A stretch of DNA of 64,000 bases from a virus: positions 62,001 to 126,000 of IMG/VR virus record IMGVR_UViG_3300023174_003073; one strand, given 5' to 3'. The notes under the pieces are model-generated. The model was not told the DNA's origin. It did not search any database and saw nothing but the letters and a program-made list of their open reading frames with translations. Of this stretch, positions 31,535 through 40,024 are shown piece by piece (the first letter of the stretch is position 1; every line of letters begins with the position of its first letter). Position numbers and translations under genes: made by a program.

Positions 31535-33004
31535 TTATTGAAATATTTCTGGATGATTCTTGCCGTAAATCTTAATGTATTTACCTGCAAGCATATCAGC
31601 CATTGCTTCGACTGGGCTACCCGGGTAGCTGTCATCAGGCCCAATCATATTTAATTGATCCTGTCTGTGATGTACTAATTCATGGAAGATTGTACGGAAG
31701 ATATCAACCATATTTCTATTCTCAATGTACACCCAAATCTTACCATCACTAGTATGTAATCCTGTGTGATGACCTTTTTGTGCTTGTTCGCTATCAGTAC
31801 TTAAGGTAATCATTGGATATGGTTCTTTGATATGTAAACGCTTAATACACCATTTTATAAAATCATTAACTTGTTGTATTTCTTCATCAGTGTTAATACC
31901 TTCAGCAATTTGACCTCCCCATTGCTTTACCGGTGTGCGTACTCTTTGTTTTTCTTCTTCACGTTCTTTATCAAGTTTAGCTTGTTTTTGTTGTGCTAAT
32001 TCATACTCACCAAAACCATGATATACTTTTTGTTTAAGTGTATTGTTGTTCTTATCCATTTTAGCAAGCTCATGTCTCATTTGAGTAAGAGTTACTTCTT
32101 CTAATTCATCTTCACCTAATCTATCTTTAAGTTTCTTTACCCATGTATCCGGTGTATGCCCGTATTTTTTAACAAACATATCATGTAACTCATCACCTGT
32201 GATATTATAACGACCGCTAATGCGTTGCATTAGATTGTCAATGGTGCTGTAATCATATTTTTTCAATGCAGGTAACTTATCGGCTAAATCACTTACTGCT
32301 GATTCAGCCACTGCTGTTTTCTTTTTCAATGACTTTACGGGAGACTTACGTACTTTAGGTGCATGTGCTACATTCAATCGTTGTTGTGCGGTACTCATTA
32401 ATGAGAATACTTCTTCATCACTTAATGCATCAGGCATATCTCTACGCCATACTGCAAACTTCAGTTCTTCGTTAGGCATGTTAGCATACTTTGGATTGCT
32501 TGCTTTGAATTTTTCTGGATCAAGTAATACTTCACGCATTGGTGTTGCTCTTGGACCTTCAATCTTTTGCGCTGGATCATTGACTTGTTGTCTTGCTATA
32601 ATTTTTAAACTATTCAATCCATAGTTCTTATAAGGAACATTGCCAGCTTTATCTTGGTTTAATAACCATTGAAATGATTGTACTTCTTTTTCACCTACTA
32701 TCAAAATAACATTTTTATATTGTTTACCTACATCACTTAATACTTGTCCAAGTGTTTGTCCAAAATGAAATATACCTGCTTGTTTAGGAAATACTTTTTT
32801 GTATGTTGATAATTTTTCTTCTGGTGTTAATGGATCTTCTTTGCCCATTGTTTTTGATACAAAGAAAAATGGTGTTGCATTCATTTGTTCTGCGTGTACA
32901 ATAACTGCTCTTGCTAACAACATATGACCTTTGTGGCCCATACCACGACCCCAACCAACTACGGCTGTGCTTTGTGTTGCTTCATTAAATTCTGTGTATC
33001 TCAT
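31535..33004 (-). CDS. Nucleotidyltransferase-zinc peptidase fusion, head cargo candidate
   Basis: A 489-residue, two-domain protein. Residues 1-200 are a HIGH-type nucleotidyltransferase (GMGHKGHMLL, with H24/H27; a later RATPMRE in place of the usual second motif). The C-terminus has HELVHHRQD (HExxH at 441-445) and a glutamate at about 466 (VEAMADM), the HExxH...E zinc site of a gluzincin-like peptidase. Between them is a charged, coiled-coil linker. The start MRYTEFNEA at 33004, in an ATGA overlap with the next gene, is preferred to an upstream TTG. The N-terminus resembles a T4 capsid-targeting leader. Confidence 0.8.
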   Translation of the reverse strand: MRYTEFNEATQSTAVVGWGRGMGHKGHMLLARAVIVHAEQMNATPFFFVSKTMGKEDPLTPEEKLSTYKKVFPKQAGIFHFGQTLGQVLSDVGKQYKNVILIVGEKEVQSFQWLLNQDKAGNVPYKNYGLNSLKIIARQQVNDPAQKIEGPRATPMREVLLDPEKFKASNPKYANMPNEELKFAVWRRDMPDALSDEEVFSLMSTAQQRLNVAHAPKVRKSPVKSLKKKTAVAESAVSDLADKLPALKKYDYSTIDNLMQRISGRYNITGDELHDMFVKKYGHTPDTWVKKLKDRLGEDELEEVTLTQMRHELAKMDKNNNTLKQKVYHGFGEYELAQQKQAKLDKEREEEKQRVRTPVKQWGGQIAEGINTDEEIQQVNDFIKWCIKRLHIKEPYPMITLSTDSEQAQKGHHTGLHTSDGKIWVYIENRNMVDIFRTIFHELVHHRQDQLNMIGPDDSYPGSPVEAMADMLAGKYIKIYGKNHPEIFQ

Positions 33005-34164
33005 AATTTCTTTGGTGCCCAATTTTCTTGGTCAATTAATTTTAAGAATTGACCGGGTAATGGATATTTAAAGTTAATCTCAGGATGTGCTTGTACATAT
33101 CCTTCTGGATTAGTTTGCATTATACCACCATGTAATCCTAAACTTAATGACTTAATTAATTGCATTTTAGCTCTAGTAAGTCCTTCAACTGCACCAAGTA
33201 CAGTCTGATAACCTTTTTTATCTGCTAACATACCGTGTGCTTGACCTTCACTTAGATTAGCTTGTGCCCATTGTGGGAAGTCTCTTACTAATCCATCTTT
33301 TCTTAAATGACTATTTAGATATGTGTAAAGTATACCACTTGGTCTAGACAAACCTTTCTTAGGTGATAGATACGTATCAATAATTTGTGCATTACCACTA
33401 ATAAATTGTTCCATCTTATCAATATAACTTGTATCAACACCTGGCATTTCTTCAACGTAAGTTGTGCCCTGTACTAAAACATCATTCGTAGATAAACTTT
33501 CTGCATTAGGAAATCTTTGTTCATCGCTACTACCTAAGGTAGCATAGTAACCAGTTGCGGCGACCATTAACTTTGCACCGCTTGCTATTTTTTTACCTAA
33601 ATTACTACCAACTGGAATATGAAAACCAGTGATGTTAGGTTTGAAGTCGTATGTGTTTGTGTTCTTATTAAGAATTGGCATTGCACTTTCACCTGTTGGT
33701 TTAGTACCTGGATAGAACAATAAGCCACCTTCTAAGAATCCTTTTTGTGGACTAATCTTCTCAAAGTATTGCCACATACCTGAAAATTGTTTTGCAAACT
33801 GTACTCTACTTTTATCATTAGGATCAGCATTGCCTGTACCCATTACAAAAGCATAAACATCTTTTGCACTATTCATTACTGTTGGTGCACCACTGCTTGT
33901 TTGTGTCTTACCTGATTTCAAATATGCCCATGCATTCTTTGGTATCATTCTAAAAGTGCCATTCTCATCACGACCCCAGTATACAACTGGCATGCCGTCC
34001 CATTTCAATTCAATAGAGTCATAGTTATCAACCATGTGCTTCATACGTTCAGCCGCATGTAATCCGCCACCACTTCCGTTTGTGACTACAAGGTCTTCAA
34101 TGTGTTGGTACTTACGACCAACTGCAGGACCTGCGGCTTCAAGTAATAAATCACTTACTCTCAT
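33001..34164 (-). CDS. Ligase-like (KxDG) head protein
   Basis: A 387-residue protein. ELKWDGMPVVYWG (K54-W-D-G57) resembles motif I of DNA/RNA ligases, and GFLEGGLLFY resembles a later acidic motif. The remainder has no clear match. It starts MRVSDLLLEA (leader-like, with cleavage-type LLE) at 34164, in preference to an upstream ATG at 34194. The next gene's stop overlaps its start. A covalent nucleotidyl-transfer reaction is plausible; activity is unproven. Confidence 0.65.
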   Translation of the reverse strand: MRVSDLLLEAAGPAVGRKYQHIEDLVVTNGSGGGLHAAERMKHMVDNYDSIELKWDGMPVVYWGRDENGTFRMIPKNAWAYLKSGKTQTSSGAPTVMNSAKDVYAFVMGTGNADPNDKSRVQFAKQFSGMWQYFEKISPQKGFLEGGLLFYPGTKPTGESAMPILNKNTNTYDFKPNITGFHIPVGSNLGKKIASGAKLMVAATGYYATLGSSDEQRFPNAESLSTNDVLVQGTTYVEEMPGVDTSYIDKMEQFISGNAQIIDTYLSPKKGLSRPSGILYTYLNSHLRKDGLVRDFPQWAQANLSEGQAHGMLADKKGYQTVLGAVEGLTRAKMQLIKSLSLGLHGGIMQTNPEGYVQAHPEINFKYPLPGQFLKLIDQENWAPKKL

Positions 34165-34849
34165 TTTTTCTCTTATGTATAAATTGTTCAGCAATCATTA
34201 CTAATTCATGTAATTCTTCTATACTTTCACAATGCCATCTACGAAGGCTTTTGTTAATATTACTATTTGGATCATGTGCAGTCTTAGCACTTGTACGATG
34301 TTTCTTCATGCCCTTCATTCTAGCACAGAAACTTGCACGGCGTTTAGCACTCTTGCTACCTTTTTTCAATTTGCTTGGCTTTGTAGTAACAGCAGTTTGA
34401 ATTTTACTACCGGGATGTTCTCTACGATAACTGTTAACAGATTTTTGACTCATGCCACCTGCTCTTGGATTATTGTGTTTACTCCAGTTCTCACCTTCAT
34501 TCATGCCTTGTAATTCTTCTGCTGGCCAACTCATATAGCTGTTACCATTCACATCACCTGATTGTACAACAAACACACCCGGCTCGTCATCGTAGCCTTC
34601 GTCTTGTCCAATTTCCCAACCTGCGGCTGCAAGAGTTTGTTCGATGCGTGGATCCTCATCACCGTGATACCACTGTGCAGCCATACGCTTGAGTGTTTCA
34701 TCATCAAACCCATCGTCGCCGTCTCCGCCGCCAGGGGGTGCGAATTCATTTATGCCTTTAGGCTTTTGATGTTTTGCCTTCATTGCGATAGCAGTAGCAG
34801 CCTGTTGTTTAGGGTTGGCTGCTTCAGTTATAAATTCATGCATTCTCAT
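34151..34849 (-). CDS. Basic head protein with capsid-leader N-terminus
   Basis: A 232-residue protein starting MRMHEFITEAANP, which fits the T4 capsid-targeting leader and ITE-type prohead cleavage. The central part is basic (KKGSKSAKRRASFCARMKGMKK) and the sequence GGMSQKSVNSYRREHPGS is a common phage signature of unknown function. Probably packaged with DNA. Confidence 0.75.
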   Translation of the reverse strand: MRMHEFITEAANPKQQAATAIAMKAKHQKPKGINEFAPPGGGDGDDGFDDETLKRMAAQWYHGDEDPRIEQTLAAAGWEIGQDEGYDDEPGVFVVQSGDVNGNSYMSWPAEELQGMNEGENWSKHNNPRAGGMSQKSVNSYRREHPGSKIQTAVTTKPSKLKKGSKSAKRRASFCARMKGMKKHRTSAKTAHDPNSNINKSLRRWHCESIEELHELVMIAEQFIHKRKNESK

Positions 34850-35607
34850 TTTAACATCTCCATTGTTCTACGAAACCATTCGGTTACATTTGGTGTGGCT
34901 TGCTGCCAACTATGACCGGCACGTGCCATATTCATAATTTCTTCTTTGCGTCTTTTGTCAGGTATCTTTGCCATAATAGATTCTACACTACCCAAGTCAG
35001 AACCTTTTGCACCTCTACCTAATAAGTATTGAGCAATCATATCCCAATCATCAGCTAATAAATCTGACTTTTTACCTGCCGCATCACGTTTGTATAAACC
35101 CTCGTCAGGACTCCATAACATACCTTGTGTACTAGCAAGTGCGTTCATCACTAGCTGTTTGTTAACACCTTTATAAGGACTACCTTGTGGAATTTCATGT
35201 CTGTGAAACTGTGCCACTTTATGAGCATTCTTAACAACTTTGATATCAACTTGATAAAACTTACCACTCATTGGTATTTTACAATGAACAGTTACACCTG
35301 CTAGTCTAGTTTCAATATTTTGTTTATTAAGAAAAGCTGCCAATGCTTTGCGAGTAGTTGATGAATCTGCTGTATTAAACTGTTGCATTAATGTAGTTAA
35401 TTCTACCATTGAATCTAAGTCATTTGATGGTACAGCATTTCCATTGGCATCGTAGCGTGGCTTCCAGCATGATCCAATAACCTCTAATGTGACGCCCAAG
35501 GGTTCTAGATATTTTTGTGTAGTTTCGCTTAGTGGTTTTCCGACAACAGACGGGTCAAAGTTAGTTTCAACGTCTGGCCAAATATTGCCACCTTCTAATA
35601 AAATCAT
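34846..35607 (-). CDS. Nucleotidyltransferase-fold protein
   Basis: A 253-residue protein starting MILLEGGNIWPD. GSCWKPRYD at 45 and NDLDSM at 62-67 with a later YQVDIKVV give the G-S ... D-x-D ... D pattern of pol-beta-type nucleotidyltransferases. The late-promoter box at 35631-35638 lies between this ATG and the earlier in-frame ATG at 35832, so the shorter protein is chosen. Possible substrate: tRNA, a nucleotide or protein; not assignable. Confidence 0.7.
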   Translation of the reverse strand: MILLEGGNIWPDVETNFDPSVVGKPLSETTQKYLEPLGVTLEVIGSCWKPRYDANGNAVPSNDLDSMVELTTLMQQFNTADSSTTRKALAAFLNKQNIETRLAGVTVHCKIPMSGKFYQVDIKVVKNAHKVAQFHRHEIPQGSPYKGVNKQLVMNALASTQGMLWSPDEGLYKRDAAGKKSDLLADDWDMIAQYLLGRGAKGSDLGSVESIMAKIPDKRRKEEIMNMARAGHSWQQATPNVTEWFRRTMEMLK

Positions 35608-35630
35608 GGTAAAAATCCTGAGTAATAGAG

Positions 35631-35638
35631 TATTTATC
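35631..35638 (-). promoter_or_regulatory. T4-type late promoter box
   Basis: Minus strand GATAAATA followed by CTC. It sets the 5' end just upstream of the start at 35607. Confidence 0.6.
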
Positions 35639-35639
35639 T

Positions 35640-35803
35640 CAGAAAGGATATTGCTCACTTTTGAGTCCACGGTAGCGAATCGCTTTCTCAGCCCAGCAGC
35701 CGGGCCACACGGTCCTAAGGTAGGTGTGTTCTTAGACGGGACTATATGGATTACGGGGTCTATCCGTTCCATCGTCCTCAGGGTATACAGGGTAATCGTT
35801 TGG
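35640..35803. other. GC-rich structured non-coding segment
   Basis: About 160 bases between the gene ending at 35805 and the late box. The composition is richer in G+C than all neighbours. Local hairpins are present: GCCCaGC / CCGGGC types, and CACAC...GTGTG around a CCTAAGG core. The plus strand at 35709-35723 carries ACGGTCCTAAGGTAG, which is identical to part of a conserved 23S rRNA segment. No tRNA or known protein can be fitted to it. Confidence 0.5.
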
Positions 35804-35804
35804 G

Positions 35805-36827
35805 TTACATAACATAAATATTTCCTACACATCCTCTTAAAACTTCAGCAAAGTATTCAGTTAAATCATCACCGATACCCTGTGATTCATATTGTCTTGT
35901 ATCTTCGTCACGAAACTCTGATTTTAGATTAAGATACTTACTTGGGTTACCCCATGCTTGACGACCATAACCTAAGTTAGTTGGTAATGGGTTTAATGTG
36001 ATTGTTCCTGTACCTAAATATTGTGCAAATAATTCATATAAGAATTCATATGGACGTTTGATTTCATTACTGCGACTGCTACGCTGTGTTCCAATAGCAT
36101 TGAATAATGCATTATATTCTGGTGTTAGATTCCAAGACATACCGCTTCGTGCAGGACGACCATATTGGTCTTTTGCTACTTTACCATAACAACGTTCTAA
36201 CACTTGATTAACTGTGTTAAAGAAATATTGTTCTGCTTCGGGCCATGCACCTGATTTACTTGCACCAACATTACGATGACCTGCTTGAATAGCATGACCA
36301 AATCTATGTGCCATGATCCATGGTGTCATCATTACTTTGCTATCACCTTTATTACCCACAAACACTACAGTGATAGCATCTTCACTACCATCAATAATTT
36401 GTTGTGCTTCTTTACCAAATACTTGTTGAAGTACTTCAGCCTTCATAGGTCCATATTCACTGTAACGTCCTGTACCAGGAATGTTACTAAAGAACAATCT
36501 AAAATCGTAAGGGGTTTTCTCTAAGAATCTTTGTGTCTTTAGTTGATTAGTTGGATGAGGTACTAATCTTTTATCAACACCTCTGAATGGACCTGGCTTT
36601 TCAAAATCACCCATAGGAGTGAACTGTTTAAGAGCCATCTCATCAACAGTATCAGTTTGTATTGATTCTGAAATTGACTGCACATTGTCTTTTCCATATA
36701 ACTTAACTAACAACTGTCTTGCTTGACCCTGAGACTCAGCATGAATTATTGTTTTGATTGAGGAGCCATTAACTTTTACAGTTACTTTGAACTTTTTTAA
36801 TGGAGATGAGACTTCATCGAGGCGCAT
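35805..36827 (-). CDS. HRxGH (degenerate metallopeptidase) head protein
   Basis: A 340-residue protein starting MRLDEVSSPLKK. A central PWIMAHRFGHAIQAG has His/His in peptidase spacing with Arg replacing Glu of HExxH, so it may be inactive or use another base. Other parts are unassigned (PFRGVDKRL, PYEFLYELFAQYLG). It follows the Dps gene with an eight-base gap and is probably a head or cargo protein. Confidence 0.65.
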   Translation of the reverse strand: MRLDEVSSPLKKFKVTVKVNGSSIKTIIHAESQGQARQLLVKLYGKDNVQSISESIQTDTVDEMALKQFTPMGDFEKPGPFRGVDKRLVPHPTNQLKTQRFLEKTPYDFRLFFSNIPGTGRYSEYGPMKAEVLQQVFGKEAQQIIDGSEDAITVVFVGNKGDSKVMMTPWIMAHRFGHAIQAGHRNVGASKSGAWPEAEQYFFNTVNQVLERCYGKVAKDQYGRPARSGMSWNLTPEYNALFNAIGTQRSSRSNEIKRPYEFLYELFAQYLGTGTITLNPLPTNLGYGRQAWGNPSKYLNLKSEFRDEDTRQYESQGIGDDLTEYFAEVLRGCVGNIYVM

Positions 36828-36835
36828 TGGGTATT

Positions 36836-37276
36836 TTACTCACGTTCTTTTTTAAGAATGCTACGAACCATCCAAGCCTTCTTACCATAGAAGTCTTGTA
36901 GTTCTGCCATGTAGTTAGCAATACCTTGTTGACGTTCTTGTGTTGCAATGTCAAACATACCAACAACAAGTTCAACCATCTTTTCAATATCTTGTTGAGT
37001 TTCCATGAACATTAATTCAGCACGTGGAATTTTTGTTTGGTCTTGAATGATTGATAGTTCTGCATAACGTGTTAAACTTGCAGGCGCATAACTATCCAAT
37101 ACTCTGATATACTCAGCAATCTTATCTACTGTTTCATATGTATCATTGTATAACGAATCATAAAATGCGTGATATTGAGGGAAATTACTTCCTTCAATAT
37201 TCCAATGAAAGTTGCGTGATTTCAATGAAAATGCTTCTGTTGAAGCTAATAATACTTTTAAGTTGTCTGCTAACAT
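36836..37276 (-). CDS. Dps-like ferritin
   Basis: A 146-residue Dps-type protein. The ferroxidase residues H24 (FHWN), H36 (YHAFYD), D51 and E55 (TVDKIAEYI) have the same spacing (12, 15, 4) as E. coli Dps H51-H63-D78-E82. It would bind iron and DNA as a 12-mer and protect against oxidants. Within a head-gene module, it might be packaged or protect phage DNA in the host. AAAAAAGGATTAAC selects the ATG at 37276; a TATAAATG box lies about 70 bases upstream. Confidence 0.9.
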   Translation of the reverse strand: MLADNLKVLLASTEAFSLKSRNFHWNIEGSNFPQYHAFYDSLYNDTYETVDKIAEYIRVLDSYAPASLTRYAELSIIQDQTKIPRAELMFMETQQDIEKMVELVVGMFDIATQERQQGIANYMAELQDFYGKKAWMVRSILKKERE

Positions 37277-37387
37277 GTTAATCCTTTTTTTATTTAGCTG
37301 GCGGGTTGCCTTTGAATCTACTATAGAAATCAAACACACCTCTATCCATTTATATTTAAATCCCTAAATAAAATAATTCGTAGTTCT

Positions 37388-38638
37388 TTAGTGTCTTAGT
37401 AATAGAGTACTAAGTACGCCAGGGTCGTTTGCACTTACATCACCTTCGCCTGGTGCAACAATAACATTGTATTTCAATCCTGTATTTTTACCTTTGCTCA
37501 TATACTCATCATATGATAAGATGCTATTTGCACTAATGTTATATGCTTTTGCTAATCGTTGTTTTAATTCTGGTAATTTATCAGATTGAACTTGCCACTG
37601 ACCTTCGCCACCTTTAACTAGATTACCTTTTTGATCCTTAACTAATAAGTCTTGGAACATGTCATCAGGTACAATACGACTATTTTTAGTTTTATCTAAG
37701 TTAGGGTCAGCCGCCTTAACTTGTTTTTCTTGACTTGTGCTAGCCCCTTCGCTCCAGTTAATAATGAAGTTAGATGGTTTACTAGCCAGGGCCGCGCCCG
37801 CTATTTTTGTATAAGCATAGAATTTAACATCTGGATGTTGTTTTGCCATTTTCATAGCTAAATCAAAATATTCTGGGCTAAAGAAGTCACCAGCATCATG
37901 CCAACGAATTGTAACTGCATAGCCACCCTTCTTACCTAACTGTTCTTCTTTACGAATCTCTGAACTTAGTGTTTCAAAAAATCCGTTTGGGTCATTCAAT
38001 AAGAATGTTAATATACGACCATCACTTAGCCATGCAGCCTTGAATTGAACTTTACCACCTTTCATTGCAAAGCAATCTACTTTACAACTACCAGCACCCG
38101 GGCATGTATTTACAATGATTAGTTTATTAGTTGATTCATCAACTGCAACACCAGTCAATGCCGCAAAGCCAACATTAAAGAATTGTTCTAAGTCACCGTT
38201 ACTATGCTTCATCTTTTCGTTTTGCTTTAGTAACTTTTTAGGACGAGTTTTTAATGCATCAACTACTGCTTCTTCTTTAAATCGTTTGCCAGCTTCGTCA
38301 TAGAATTCAATTGCACTACTACGATGTATGTAGGGCATTTTATACTTGTCAGTTTTAGTTTTGCCAGTGGTATACTTTGCAATACCCTTCTTGTCTACTT
38401 TAACTTGACCAGTCTTCTTGTCTATATCATCTGTACCTTTGATACGTGTCATATAGTCTTGAAACTCTTGTCCACCTAGTTCACGACTTTGTGCTGGTAA
38501 TGCAGTTGCTTCATCTACTTCTTGTTCAGGTTCACTACCTTCTTGACCTGCAAACTGTTGCGGTGTCATTACTTTAATGCCAGATACCGCACCTGGTAGT
38601 TTTGGCTCTGCGCCTTCGTATAGTTCTGTTATTTTCAT
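37388..38638 (-). CDS. Gp88-family protein with capsid-leader N-terminus
   Basis: A 416-residue protein. CPGAGSCKVDCFAMKGG (C179, C185, C189) and RWHDAGDFFSPEYFDLAMKM with FYAYTK match the Gp88 domain, a phage family of unknown function. N-terminal MKITELYEGA fits a capsid-targeting leader with an LYE cleavage site. It probably acts in the head or as injected cargo. The metal or cofactor bound by the cysteines is unknown. Confidence 0.8.
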   Translation of the reverse strand: MKITELYEGAEPKLPGAVSGIKVMTPQQFAGQEGSEPEQEVDEATALPAQSRELGGQEFQDYMTRIKGTDDIDKKTGQVKVDKKGIAKYTTGKTKTDKYKMPYIHRSSAIEFYDEAGKRFKEEAVVDALKTRPKKLLKQNEKMKHSNGDLEQFFNVGFAALTGVAVDESTNKLIIVNTCPGAGSCKVDCFAMKGGKVQFKAAWLSDGRILTFLLNDPNGFFETLSSEIRKEEQLGKKGGYAVTIRWHDAGDFFSPEYFDLAMKMAKQHPDVKFYAYTKIAGAALASKPSNFIINWSEGASTSQEKQVKAADPNLDKTKNSRIVPDDMFQDLLVKDQKGNLVKGGEGQWQVQSDKLPELKQRLAKAYNISANSILSYDEYMSKGKNTGLKYNVIVAPGEGDVSANDPGVLSTLLLRH

Positions 38639-39969
38639 TTAGCTGACTTTCTTAATGCGTCTGCTGTTGGCGCGCCTTTGCTACCTGGCTTACGCATATG
38701 TTCTCCACTACCATGTTTGATACGTTCACGTTTAGCATGTATATTAGCCCATAGACCTTTGCTTTCTTCGTCTACAGTTTTCTTTAGTCCTGGTACTTCA
38801 TTCTTAAGCACACTCATTGCTCGGTGTAGGCTACCATAAGAATCAATGTGTTTACCATTAGCGTGAATCATAAAATCATCTCCAGATTGTATGATTTCAT
38901 ATTTGCCTCCATTGTCTCCTGTACCACTGAACACAACTTGTCCTCCCATGCCTTCCGCTACATTTTTTTTGTTTTTGTTATCCAACATGCCACGCTTGTT
39001 AGCAGTTGCCCATGCAATATTCTCTGCTTCTTTATCACTGTGTCCTAATTTCTTTTCACTAGACTTAACATGCTTAACCATACGGTCAACTTTAGCACCT
39101 TCCGCCATGCCTGTAGCAAATGTATTTTTTTGACCTGTCGTTGTTTTATCTTGAGGTTGTCCTCCCATTGGAGCAGAAATAGTATAGTTTCCGATCTTAG
39201 TGTAACTTTGGTGTGCTAATTGATTTTTAATATTTTGTGGTTGACCTAATTTATATTTTTGAGCTGCCACAGATAGATTGACAGTATCTAAAATATTGCC
39301 TTTAAGGTCTTGAACTACAATAACAGGATCAGGGGTATTAAATTCTAATTGTCCTTCATCCATGTCCTGTGTATAAACATTACCACGCTCATGTTGACTA
39401 ATCATATAATCCATAACAGTTACAATCATTGATTTACATACAGCAATCTTTTCTTGTACCCATTCAGGTAAATTCTCGTCTGCTTGTAATTCTTTGCCTA
39501 AGTGTGTTGAAACTCTAACGATTGTGTGTAGATTGTTTTGAACCATATCTATCTCGTCATTGTATTCACCGCCACCATTAAATTCTTCTTTTGCCATGAT
39601 TTCACGATCACTTGGTTTATTACCAATATCACGTGGTTTGGATCTTTTAAATAATTCTTCTCGTCTTTTCTTTGCTTGTAGTTGTTCTTCACTTAAGTCA
39701 TCTTCATTTATAGCATCTTCACTGATGCCGGCTTTTCTGCTATTAGCATATTTCTCACTAATCTTGATACCTTTAAGTAAATCACTGCCTTTTTTACTAC
39801 GTCTTTGAACACCCATATTAGTTGGGGTTCCTGTAGACATAACACCGGCTGTTGTAGTGCTTGCACCTGATTCTAGCATTTCGTCACTGCGTCCAAACTT
39901 AGGTCCAGGGGTCGGTGCAGATGGGGCCGAAGCAGGTGTAAGATTTTCTTGTAAATGACTGATTTTCAT
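38635..39969 (-). CDS. Multidomain head-associated protein
   Basis: A 444-residue protein starting MKISHLQENL (leader-like, LQE). It has a charged, low-complexity region to 130, a middle domain (LPEWVQEKIAVCKSMI), EGAKVDRMVKHVKSSEKKLGHS-type and GLWANIHAKRERIKHGSGEHM-type segments (shortened), and GMLDNKNKKN. These short modules recur in many phage proteins. Likely a scaffold or internal protein. Late box at 39992-39999. Confidence 0.7.
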   Translation of the reverse strand: MKISHLQENLTPASAPSAPTPGPKFGRSDEMLESGASTTTAGVMSTGTPTNMGVQRRSKKGSDLLKGIKISEKYANSRKAGISEDAINEDDLSEEQLQAKKRREELFKRSKPRDIGNKPSDREIMAKEEFNGGGEYNDEIDMVQNNLHTIVRVSTHLGKELQADENLPEWVQEKIAVCKSMIVTVMDYMISQHERGNVYTQDMDEGQLEFNTPDPVIVVQDLKGNILDTVNLSVAAQKYKLGQPQNIKNQLAHQSYTKIGNYTISAPMGGQPQDKTTTGQKNTFATGMAEGAKVDRMVKHVKSSEKKLGHSDKEAENIAWATANKRGMLDNKNKKNVAEGMGGQVVFSGTGDNGGKYEIIQSGDDFMIHANGKHIDSYGSLHRAMSVLKNEVPGLKKTVDEESKGLWANIHAKRERIKHGSGEHMRKPGSKGAPTADALRKSAK

Positions 39970-39991
39970 AAGATAAATTCCGTATATCTTA

Positions 39992-39999
39992 TATTTATC
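39992..39999 (-). promoter_or_regulatory. T4-type late promoter box
   Basis: Minus strand GATAAATA followed by TAAG, 23 bases before the ATG at 39969. Confidence 0.55.
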
Positions 40000-40024
40000 A
40001 TAAATCCTAAACTTGGTATACTAA

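Noticed and set aside
34465-34915. Plus-strand frames opposite the leader-bearing basic protein
   Set aside because: They are Cys/His/Ser-rich mirror frames without support, and the minus-strand gene is coherent.
35709-35723. Homing endonuclease target (I-CeuI- or I-SceI-like)
   Set aside because: The I-CeuI site has 27 bases and only 15 match; the I-SceI-like stretch has four mismatches. It may be chance in a GC-rich spot.
35640-35803. tRNA or rRNA gene
   Set aside because: No cloverleaf with a T-loop could be fitted, and the 23S-like word is only 15 bases and the other match lies on the opposite strand.
35608-35832. N-terminal extension of the nucleotidyltransferase-fold protein
   Set aside because: It is rich in GC and unusual codons and contains the late-promoter box; the start at 35607 fits better.
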